64,000 nt of DNA from Serinibacter salmoneus (GTDB lineage Bacteria > Actinomycetota > Actinomycetes > Actinomycetales > Beutenbergiaceae): NCBI RefSeq assembly GCF_002563925.1, contig NZ_PDJD01000001.1:2114973-2178972 (forward strand), in the 5' to 3' direction. A program made the position numbers and the translations under genes. The notes under the pieces were generated by a model. It saw nothing but the letters and a program-made list of their open reading frames with translations, was not told where the DNA came from and made no database searches. Position 1 is the first letter of the stretch. Every line of letters starts with the position of its first letter. Positions 17,333-28,475 of the stretch are shown piece after piece.

Positions 17333-20300
17333 CAGGAGTCCTCCTCCACGTCGCGGCGGCGCATCGGCACCGCGAGCAGTGCCACCACGCCGACCACCAC
17401 GATCTGCGCCACCACCCATGCGGTCCGGGCCGGATCATGGAACGTCAGGCGCACCTCACCCTCGAGGCCCGCGGGCACCACGAACGCCTGCCGCCAGTCG
17501 AGGTCGGTGCTCGCCATTTCGCTGCCTGCGACCGTGAGGTGCCAGCGCGGATCCGCACGTTCGGCAAGCACGACCAGGCGCTCGGTGTCACTCGCAGCGA
17601 GTTCCCCACCGCCGAGCAACTGCCCTGAGACGAGCGCGGACGCCGGCAGGTCCCGGTGCTCGGTCAACACACCGTCTGCCGGGGTGTGACCGTCCGGCGT
17701 GGTGACCCGCAGCCGCGCGGCGCCGCCCGTGCTGAGCACGCGGTAGATGGTGCCCGACTCGTTCGTGGTGACGAGTTCGAGTCCGGCGGTCGCGTTGAGC
17801 GCCGCCACGAGGCGGGCGCGCGCCGCCTCATCCCCGCCGGGGGCGACCGCGGAGTCCGTCGGCGGCACCACCACGAGACCTACGGCGTGAGTGACCAGCC
17901 CGGGTGCTGCGTCATCGGAGGAGGACTCCGCCAGGGCGACCACGCGGGCGAGGTCCTGCTCCGCCTCGTCGGGTAGGTCGGCGATGGGGTCCAGGAGCGC
18001 GCCGGACAGGCTGCTCGAGGTCGTCGCCGCGTCCAGGAGCTGAGGACCGTCGCCGCGCCACAGCGCCACCACCGTGCCGCCCTCGGTGGGTGTGAGCGCG
18101 AGAACACGGGCTGAGGCGACGGAGGTCTGCAGTTGCCGCCCCAGGGCGGGCACGGGGTCCGCGCCACGTGCCGTGACCACGAGGACCTCCGTGGCCGCGA
18201 CACCGGCGATCCAGGACCCGGCAGCCGCCAGCGGAGCCAGGAAGGCCACCACACCCAGCGCGCCGGTGGCGAGGTGACGCCACCCCCAGGCGTGGTTGCG
18301 CAGCCGCGGCAGTCCGCCCGCACCCAAGGCCGCAGCGCCGAGCAGGCCCAGCAGCGTGACCGAGAGCACCGGGCCGGTCCAGGCGGTCGCTGCGAGCGTC
18401 CCCGGCTCGGCCCCGGACCCGGCCGCGGAGGCGGTCGGTGCCACCTGCACGCGCGCCGCGAGGATCGCCGTGGCCAGGACGACGACGGCGATCAGCCACA
18501 GCGTCCGCACGCCCGCGGCGAGGCCGCCGCCGGCCAGCAGGGCAAGGAGCGCGGCCAGGAGGACGGGGGCCCCGACGAGCAGGACCGGCAGCACCCAGGC
18601 GGCGGACTCACCCGTGGCGAGCGCCGCGACGTCCGGCCACCCCAGGAGCATCTCCCAGCCGGCGGGTAGTTCGACCGCGTAGGCCGCGCCCGGGCCGGTC
18701 AGCAGCATCCGGGCGGCGGAATCCACCGCGTCGCTGGCGATCCCCTCGGCATCGGTGAAGGCGGTCGTCAGCCACGGGCCGACCAGCACCAGTGCGGGCA
18801 ACGGCAGGAGCAGCAGCGAGGTCGCGCGGCCGCGCGACCCGGCACGCAGCCGGGGCAGGGTGGCGGCGATGACCGCGAGCACCAGGATCGAGACCGGGAG
18901 CAGCACCGGGGCCGCAAGACACGCGATCCCCAACGCGAGCGCGGCGCCCGCTGCTGCGCCCGGGGAGGCCACCGGGCGGCGCCGCCGGGCAGGCTCCTGC
19001 GGGGCGCCGTCGGGGACATCCCACAGTCCGGAGCGGATGACGTCGCGTCGCTGCACCCCGAGCGCCCGGACCACGCCGAGTGCGACCCAGGGCAGCACGA
19101 GGTGTGCGACCACGGCTGCGATCCGTCCCTGCGCCAGAGCGAGGAGGAGGGTCGGCGCGAGGGCCCAGACCAGCGCGGCCCAGGCCCGCACGGCGATGCG
19201 GCGAGTCGCTGCACCGGCTGCGAACCATCCGCCGATGGCCGCGAACGGGAGCGAGCCGAGGATCACCACCGCGATGGTCGTGGAGACCGGGGTGCCCCAC
19301 CATCCACCGAGCAGCACCGTCCCCGCTGCCAGCAGCCCGAGGAACGGCGGCGCCGCCTGCGCGTGGCCGTCGCCCACGAGCAGCCACGGACTGGTGACCT
19401 GCGTCCACAGCTGCTCGGCCGAGCTGTCCACCGGCAGCAACGCGCCACCCACCAGCGGCCCCGTGAAGGCCAGCGGCGCCGTGGTGACGAGGGTGACGAC
19501 GAGGGTCGCGGTCAGGACCCCCGCCAGCGCCCACCTGCGACGACGGGAGAGCGCGGCCGCCTCGGCGATCTCGAGCTCGCTGCGCGCACGGGCGGCACGA
19601 CGTGCGGCCGCACGGGCCAGGCGTCGGTCACGCCAAGCGGCCAGCCGGGTTCCCCATCCCGTCTGCAGGGGCCGCAGCACTCGACGGGAGAGGGTTCGGG
19701 TCCCCCGCGCCGCGGCGCGGGAACGTGCCACGGCGCCGAGTCGGCCGGCGACGACGAACGGCGCACGTACCTCGCTCGGGATCGTGGAGAAGTCCTTCGC
19801 CATGAGTGCCAGCAGGACACGCAACGGCGCTGCCAGGAACATCCACACGAATGCCAGGCAGGCCACCGGCAGACTGGAGCCTGCCAGGCGTGAGTAGAGC
19901 AGCGCCTCCCGTCGGGCCGCCCAGGAGGCGGCGGGGTCGGGCTGCTCGGCGGGACCGCCTCCGTGTGGGGCTCGACGTTGCCCCTGGTAGGCCGCCCGCG
20001 CGTGCCGCACCACGGCGCCGGGCACCACCACCACGCGGTGCCCGGCGAGGCGGGCGCGGCGTGCGAGATCCGCACCGTCGCCGAAGGGCCCGAGAGCAGG
20101 GTCGGTGCCCCCGAGTTCCTCCCACACGTCGCGGCGGATGAGTGCCCCGGCAGTGCCGACGGCGATGACGTCGGCACGAGCGTCGTGCTGGCCCTGGTCG
20201 ATCTCGCCCTCCTCGAGAGCTGTGAAGCGCCGACCGGAGCGAGTCTGACCGACTCCCACCGAGATCAGCTCATCGGGCCGCTCCCACTCGGTCTGCTTGG

Positions 20301-20691
20301 CTCCGGCAAGAACCACGCTCGGCGCGTTCGCCACGGCGCGCAGTTGCGCGGCCAGTGCCGCGGGCGCGGGGGCGCTGTCGTCGTGCAGCAACCAGAGCCA
20401 CTCCCCGGCAACCGGTGGGAAGTGAGCCAGGCCCTTGCGGACCGCGTCCCCGAAGGTAGCGGCGCCCGAGACGGACACCACGTCGGCATTGATGAGCCCG
20501 GCGTCGGCAACGACGTGTCGCACTCTCTCGTGGTCTCGCCCGCCCCAGAGCACCACGAGCAGGCGATCGGGCTGATGCGTGCCGCCGGCTACAGCGCGCA
20601 AGGTCTCCGGCAGCCAGCCACTGTCCCCGCGGGACACCACGACTCCGAGCACGCGCGGCCGGGCGGCCTCCACCCGGTTCAGGACGGTCAC
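17332..20691 (-). CDS. Very large membrane glycosyltransferase, family 2
   Basis: A 1119-aa protein. The N-terminal 280 residues are a GT2 domain: VLGVVVSRGDSGWLPETLRAVA, then WLWLLHDDSAPAP carrying the acidic metal site. A basic linker leads to a long integral-membrane part (about 385-860) with a dozen or so hydrophobic helices, and then an extracytoplasmic C-terminal domain anchored by a last helix near the end (VVAQIVVVGVVALLAVPM). Such proteins are found next to whiB and DUF5719 in actinobacteria and probably act on an envelope glycan; donor and acceptor are unknown. The start is GTG, 15 bases downstream of whiB, so co-transcription is likely. Confidence 0.85.
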   Translation of the reverse strand: MTVLNRVEAARPRVLGVVVSRGDSGWLPETLRAVAGGTHQPDRLLVVLWGGRDHERVRHVVADAGLINADVVSVSGAATFGDAVRKGLAHFPPVAGEWLWLLHDDSAPAPAALAAQLRAVANAPSVVLAGAKQTEWERPDELISVGVGQTRSGRRFTALEEGEIDQGQHDARADVIAVGTAGALIRRDVWEELGGTDPALGPFGDGADLARRARLAGHRVVVVPGAVVRHARAAYQGQRRAPHGGGPAEQPDPAASWAARREALLYSRLAGSSLPVACLAFVWMFLAAPLRVLLALMAKDFSTIPSEVRAPFVVAGRLGAVARSRAAARGTRTLSRRVLRPLQTGWGTRLAAWRDRRLARAAARRAARARSELEIAEAAALSRRRRWALAGVLTATLVVTLVTTAPLAFTGPLVGGALLPVDSSAEQLWTQVTSPWLLVGDGHAQAAPPFLGLLAAGTVLLGGWWGTPVSTTIAVVILGSLPFAAIGGWFAAGAATRRIAVRAWAALVWALAPTLLLALAQGRIAAVVAHLVLPWVALGVVRALGVQRRDVIRSGLWDVPDGAPQEPARRRRPVASPGAAAGAALALGIACLAAPVLLPVSILVLAVIAATLPRLRAGSRGRATSLLLLPLPALVLVGPWLTTAFTDAEGIASDAVDSAARMLLTGPGAAYAVELPAGWEMLLGWPDVAALATGESAAWVLPVLLVGAPVLLAALLALLAGGGLAAGVRTLWLIAVVVLATAILAARVQVAPTASAAGSGAEPGTLAATAWTGPVLSVTLLGLLGAAALGAGGLPRLRNHAWGWRHLATGALGVVAFLAPLAAAGSWIAGVAATEVLVVTARGADPVPALGRQLQTSVASARVLALTPTEGGTVVALWRGDGPQLLDAATTSSSLSGALLDPIADLPDEAEQDLARVVALAESSSDDAAPGLVTHAVGLVVVPPTDSAVAPGGDEAARARLVAALNATAGLELVTTNESGTIYRVLSTGGAARLRVTTPDGHTPADGVLTEHRDLPASALVSGQLLGGGELAASDTERLVVLAERADPRWHLTVAGSEMASTDLDWRQAFVVPAGLEGEVRLTFHDPARTAWVVAQIVVVGVVALLAVPMRRRDVEEDS

Positions 20692-20706
20692 AGGGTCGGG
20701 GTGGGG

Positions 20707-21009
20707 CTACACGGCACGACGCTTGAGCTTACGCCGCTCACGCTCGGACATACCGCCCCAGATCCCGAACCGCTCATCGTGTTCGAGGGCGTACTCCAAG
20801 CACTCCGACCGCACCTCGCACGACACGCAGACACGCTTGGCCTCGCGCGTGGAACCGCCCTTCTCCGGGAAGAATGCCTCCGGATCGGTCTGCGCGCACA
20901 GCGCCCGCTCCTGCCACTCCAGGGCCTCCTCGCCCTGGAACGGGCCGGCGTTGATGGCACTCCACGCGCTCGGTGAGGACAATGGTCCTTCACCCAGGAT
21001 GTTCCACAT
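20707..21009 (-). CDS. whiB: WhiB-family iron-sulfur transcription factor (WhiB2/WhmD type)
   Basis: A 100-aa WhiB-like regulator. The four cluster-binding cysteines are C38 (RALCAQTDPEAFFPEKG), C61 and C64 (CVSC) and C70 (SECLEYAL). The GIWGG beta-turn (82-86) and the basic RERRKLKRR tail follow. WhiB2/WhmD-type proteins act with WhiA and the housekeeping sigma factor to control septation genes. The start has GGGGAGACGAGG just upstream. The position next to TIGR03089 and near DUF3499 matches the conserved whiB2 locus rather than whiB1 or whiB7. Confidence 0.93.
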   Translation of the reverse strand: MWNILGEGPLSSPSAWSAINAGPFQGEEALEWQERALCAQTDPEAFFPEKGGSTREAKRVCVSCEVRSECLEYALEHDERFGIWGGMSERERRKLKRRAV

Positions 21010-21061
21010 CCGCCTCGTCTCCCCTTGCTCGTGGTCAGCCCCCTGGACCGGCGGCGTGGGT

Positions 21062-21076
21062 AAATTACACGCGTGT
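21062..21076 (-). promoter_or_regulatory. Candidate whiB promoter with overlapping palindrome
   Basis: On the minus strand TAATTT (complement of 21062-21067) is a good -10 box, about 40 bases before the whiB start. The perfect palindrome ACACGCGTGT (21067-21076) abuts it on the upstream side and, with the next base, contains GACAC, the core reported for WhiA binding in Streptomyces. It is the most AT-rich spot of the intergenic region. Confidence 0.45.
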
Positions 21077-21144
21077 CATGCCGCATCCGTCAAGCCGGGA
21101 GGTGGTAATACAGCCCTGGCCTGCGGCGGTGCCGCCGGGTCACC

Positions 21145-21150
21145 TACGGT
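21145..21150 (+). promoter_or_regulatory. Putative -10 box (TACGGT), leaderless start at 21158
   Basis: TACGGT is followed by 7 bases (GGGAGGC) and then ATG. The same 7 bases could serve as a Shine-Dalgarno if transcription starts further upstream. Confidence 0.45.
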
Positions 21151-21157
21151 GGGAGGC

Positions 21158-21787
21158 ATGTTCACGCCGCAGCGGGTCCACCGCGACCTGTACGCATCCG
21201 GGCCCCGGCCCCGCCTGGAGTGGCACTGCACCCAGGGACGCCTGGAACTCTCCGGCCACGTGCTGGCCACGTGGACATCGAAGATCGGCAATCTCCTGCT
21301 CGAGGAGTGCGACGCCGGGCCCGGGACCCGCGTGCTCCTGGACACCCCCGAGCACTGGCGAAGCGCCACCTGGGCGCTCGGGGCCTGGGTGACGGGCGCG
21401 CTCGTGGTGCTCCCGGCACCCGGGGCGACACCGGTCTCGGGGACTCCGGCGGCCGATGTCGTGGCCACCACGCGCCCCGAGGCGTGGGACCGTGCCGCAG
21501 CGCCCGAGGTCGTGGTCGCCGTCAGCACGGAGTCCTTCGCCCTGCGCTGGCCCGACCCGCTGCCACCGGGCGTGCTGGACGGCGGCATCGACGTGGCCGG
21601 GTACGCCGACGACCTGCAACCGGTCGCGGTGGTCCCGCTCGACACGCCGGCCGTCGAGCACCCCGGCGGAAGCCTGAGCGTGCGGGACCTGACCCGCACG
21701 ACAGCCGACGCACTGCCAGCGCTGCTGGGTTGGTGGCCGGCCCTGGCCGCCGGCGACCTGGTGGTCCTGCGCGAGGGCGGCTCCTAG
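21158..21787 (+). CDS. TIGR03089 family protein
   Basis: A 209-aa actinobacterial protein of the TIGR03089 family, which resembles a shortened piece of an acyl-adenylate-forming (AMP-binding) enzyme: LGAWVTGALVVLPAPG corresponds to the part of such ligases that precedes the ATP loop. No ATP-binding or catalytic lysine motif is present, so enzymatic activity is not expected. It is divergent from whiB, as in M. tuberculosis (Rv3268 region, from memory). It is the last conserved backbone gene before the surface-polysaccharide island. Confidence 0.8.
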   Translation: MFTPQRVHRDLYASGPRPRLEWHCTQGRLELSGHVLATWTSKIGNLLLEECDAGPGTRVLLDTPEHWRSATWALGAWVTGALVVLPAPGATPVSGTPAADVVATTRPEAWDRAAAPEVVVAVSTESFALRWPDPLPPGVLDGGIDVAGYADDLQPVAVVPLDTPAVEHPGGSLSVRDLTRTTADALPALLGWWPALAAGDLVVLREGGS

Positions 21788-21788
21788 C

Positions 21789-21810
21789 CGGCGGAGCGGG
21801 GCGCCCGCCG
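21789..21810. terminator. Weak hairpin between TIGR03089 and rfbB
   Basis: CGGCGG (21789-21794) pairs with CCGCCG (21805-21810) around a ten-base loop, just past the TIGR03089 stop and between convergent genes. There is no T-run. Confidence 0.35.
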
Positions 21811-21861
21811 AGCAGCGAGAGCAGAACGCCGAGCACGCCAGGCGGAGGCCCTGGCTACTGG

Positions 21862-25217
<3,356 letters not shown>

Positions 25218-25220
25218 CCG

Positions 25221-28200
25221 ATGGCGCCCCGCGAGAACCGGCACCGTGGCCGGGGTCCGCGCTTTCCAGGACCCGGGCGACGTGCACGCGCGCTCGCGGC
25301 GGGGCTGCTGCTGAGCCTCGTGGCCGGCGCCGCGCCGGCGTCGGCATCACCCGACTCGCCCACGGGGATGCGTGTCGGCGTCGCCACCGCAGGGCAGGGC
25401 TGGCAGGCCAGGCCGATCGCGGATCGCTGGGAACTGACCGTCTCGCTCCCTGAGCGGCTGCCGGTGCGCGCTGCGGCGCCCACCCTGCTGGTGGACGGCA
25501 TCGAACTCCCCGCGACGGAGTCACCCGATGGGCTCTCGCTCACGGCGACGACCACGCTCGATCTCGCGACCACGCACGACGTCAGCACCGGGTGGTCGGG
25601 GGAACCCACCGGCGCCCTGGGCGGCCTCGTGGACCACCACGACACCTCCGAGCCCAGTGAGGACGAGCACACCAGCACCACCGGTCCGGCGCCCGTGCCG
25701 CGGGAGGTCCTGGCGCCGGACCCCCGGGAGCGCGGTGCGTTCACCGTCGCTCGCGCGGACTACGACCTGGGCACGCAGGCCGTCGACCTGGTCGGGCTCG
25801 GGGATCGCCGCGGTGAGCTGCGGGCGGCCGTGTACTACCCCGCGCAGGCCGCGGGTGAGCGACCTGTCGTGATGCTGCTGCACGGCCGGCACGAGGTCTG
25901 CACGGGCGGGTGGAACCCCGCGCGCTATCCCTGCCTCGACGACCAGGTCGAGGTGCCCAGCCACCTGGGGTTCGGCCAGTCGGCCGAGACTCTCGCCTCC
26001 CAGGGCTACGTCGTCGTCTCCGTCAGCGCGAACGCGATCAACGCGCACGACAATGTGGACTCGGTGGACTACGGCGCCACCGCGCGGGGTGCGCTGGTCC
26101 TCAGCCACCTGGACCTGCTGGAGCGGGCGAACGCGGGCGAGGACATCGGCCTGCCGCCTGAACTCACCGGCCGCCTCGACCTGGACCGGGTGAGCCTCAT
26201 GGGACACTCCCGCGGCGGGGAGGGGGTCGTGCGCGCCGCCGCCCTGAACAGCCAACGCGCAGCGCCGTTCGGGATCGTCTCCATCGCCCAGTTCGCGCCG
26301 ACCGACTTCGCCCGGCTCAGCGTGCCGGACCTGCCCCTCCTCACCGTGCTCCCCTACTGCGACGGCGACCTCCCGGACCTGCAGGGACAGCACTACTTCG
26401 AGGACTCGCGCGACGCCGTGCCCGACTACTCCCTGCGCACCACCGCGGTCCTCCTGGGCGCGAACCACAACTACTTCAACGCCGTCTGGGCCGAGGGGCC
26501 AGATGCCCGCGACGACTGGGCGTTCCAGGACGCCGACCTCAGCGATCCGGACTGCGGGACCGCGGCGCCGGGCCGCCTGACCGCGCCGGACCAGCAGGAC
26601 GCGGGAACGGGACTCCTCGCCGGCTGGGCGCGGCTCACGCTCGGCGGTGAGGACGACCTCCTCGCAATGTTCGACGGTTCCGGGGCGCTGCCTGCCGGGT
26701 TCCCGGCCACCGAGACCGTGGCGCACCTTCCCGAGCGCATCGACCTGCTGACCGTGAGCAGCGGCACGCTCCCGGGTGAGCAGGTCGCGGAGGTCGGCGG
26801 CGCGACCACCGAGGTGTGCGCGTCCCTCGACCAGCGCCCCGTCCACCTCCCCGGCCTCACGCCCTGCGGCACGCTCGCCACCATCACTCCCGCGCAGGCC
26901 CCGCACTGGACCCCGGCCCGGTTCGCCCCCTCGGTACCCGCCGGGGCCGCGCTCGCGGTGACCTGGCCGCGGGCCGGCGGCGGCGTCGCGATCGGGATCG
27001 GCCCCCAGGTCTCGGCGGTCGGGCACGAGTCGCTCACGTTCCGGCTCGCACCCGGCTCCGCACCACCGCAGGACCTGACCGTCCGGGTGTCCGACCGCAC
27101 CGGGCGGAGTGCGGATGTCGCGCTCTCGAGCCTCAGCGAGGCCCTGCACCCGTTGCCCGGTTCCGCCTCACCGCTGGACAAGACGATGCTGCGCACGGTC
27201 ACCGTGCCGCTGGCCGACCTCGGGGTGGACCTCACGGCCCTGGCCCGCATCGACCTGCTCGGCACCACGGCGGGCAGCATCTACCTCGCCGATGTGGCCC
27301 TCACCTCCCACTCGGCCGGTGGCACGCTCGGACTCGCTCTGCCCTCCCTGAGGATCGAGGACTCCCTGGTGAGCGAGGGCGACACCGACTCCGAGGCCCT
27401 GGTGGGAGTGAGGCTCTCCCGAGCGGCCGACCACGAGGTCACCGCCTGGGTGGAGGCGGTGGGCACCGGCGGCACGGGCGCGCAGCCGGCGGCCACCCGC
27501 GTCTCCCTTCCGGCCGGCGAGACCTGCGCCGTGGTGCGGATCCCCATCCGCGGCGACGTTGCCGCCTCCTTCGCACCGCAGGCCTCGGTCCGCGTGACGG
27601 CGGCAGCGGTCACCGGCGCGGTCACCTCGGATCCCGTGGGGGTCCTGACGGTGCGGGAGGACGACGCCGTGGTGCGCTCCGACGGGACACCCGGCGAGAT
27701 GCTGCCCTACCCGGGTCCGCAGGCCGATCCGTGCGCGCCGGCGGTGCAGGACGTCTTCATCGATGTCCCCGCCGAGGACCTCTACGCCGAGGAGATCGGG
27801 TGGCTCGCCGCCACCGGCGTCACCACCGGCTGGCCCACCCCGCAGGGCCCGGAGTACCGCCGGCTGGCGCCGGTCGCCCGCGACGCGATGGCCGCCTTCC
27901 TCTACCGCTACGCCGGAGAACCCCAGTACACCCCGCCCGCGGTCTCGCCGTTCGTGGACGTGAGCACCCGCAACATGTACTACACCGAGATCGCGTGGCT
28001 CGCCGACCAGGAGATCTCCACCGGGTGGTCCACCCCACGCGGCGCGGAGTTCCGGCCCCTGGAACCCATCGCCCGCGACGCGATGGCCGCCTTCCTCTAC
28101 CGGTTCGCCGGTGAGCCGGGGTTCGAGGCCCCGAGCACCTCGCCCTTCACGGATGTGGCCACCTCGAACCTGTACTACGACGAGATCACGTGGCTCGCCG

Positions 28201-28319
28201 CCACCGGGGTCAGCACCGGGTGGCCGCGCGCGGACGGATCCGCCGAGTTCCGACCCCTGCTCCCGATCGCGCGCGATGCGATGGCGGCTTTCCTGTACCG
28301 CTTCGCGCGCGCCGAGTAG
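25221..28319 (+). CDS. Secreted alpha/beta hydrolase with three C-terminal SLH-like repeats
   Basis: A 1032-aa exported protein. An Arg-rich signal peptide ends around residue 40-43 (APASAS). Residues about 190-430 form an alpha/beta-hydrolase with nucleophile Ser330 in LMGHSRGGEG, a candidate acid in PYCDGD (381-383) and His416 in LLGANHNYF; the substrate may be an ester (lipase, cutinase or chlorophyllase-like) but is not identifiable. A beta-rich middle region includes a Calx-beta-like segment. From about residue 848 there are three repeats of the type FxDVxxxxxYxxEIxWLA, STGW, ARDAMAAFLYR, which resemble S-layer homology domains and should bind wall polysaccharide. It starts 3 bases after the pyruvyltransferase fusion, so they share a transcript. 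Confidence 0.85.
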   Translation: MAPRENRHRGRGPRFPGPGRRARALAAGLLLSLVAGAAPASASPDSPTGMRVGVATAGQGWQARPIADRWELTVSLPERLPVRAAAPTLLVDGIELPATESPDGLSLTATTTLDLATTHDVSTGWSGEPTGALGGLVDHHDTSEPSEDEHTSTTGPAPVPREVLAPDPRERGAFTVARADYDLGTQAVDLVGLGDRRGELRAAVYYPAQAAGERPVVMLLHGRHEVCTGGWNPARYPCLDDQVEVPSHLGFGQSAETLASQGYVVVSVSANAINAHDNVDSVDYGATARGALVLSHLDLLERANAGEDIGLPPELTGRLDLDRVSLMGHSRGGEGVVRAAALNSQRAAPFGIVSIAQFAPTDFARLSVPDLPLLTVLPYCDGDLPDLQGQHYFEDSRDAVPDYSLRTTAVLLGANHNYFNAVWAEGPDARDDWAFQDADLSDPDCGTAAPGRLTAPDQQDAGTGLLAGWARLTLGGEDDLLAMFDGSGALPAGFPATETVAHLPERIDLLTVSSGTLPGEQVAEVGGATTEVCASLDQRPVHLPGLTPCGTLATITPAQAPHWTPARFAPSVPAGAALAVTWPRAGGGVAIGIGPQVSAVGHESLTFRLAPGSAPPQDLTVRVSDRTGRSADVALSSLSEALHPLPGSASPLDKTMLRTVTVPLADLGVDLTALARIDLLGTTAGSIYLADVALTSHSAGGTLGLALPSLRIEDSLVSEGDTDSEALVGVRLSRAADHEVTAWVEAVGTGGTGAQPAATRVSLPAGETCAVVRIPIRGDVAASFAPQASVRVTAAAVTGAVTSDPVGVLTVREDDAVVRSDGTPGEMLPYPGPQADPCAPAVQDVFIDVPAEDLYAEEIGWLAATGVTTGWPTPQGPEYRRLAPVARDAMAAFLYRYAGEPQYTPPAVSPFVDVSTRNMYYTEIAWLADQEISTGWSTPRGAEFRPLEPIARDAMAAFLYRFAGEPGFEAPSTSPFTDVATSNLYYDEITWLAATGVSTGWPRADGSAEFRPLLPIARDAMAAFLYRFARAE

Positions 28320-28475
28320 GTCCCCACCGCGCCTCCGCGAGGCGGACGCCACCGGACCATGGTCGCCGTGTCGTCGCCTCCGACCGGTTCACACGGTCGT
28401 TACACCCACGCTGTCAAAACGTCACGTCACGCTGATCAGATCGGTAGGCAGGGTGCAGCCTCCCGAAAGGACCTC

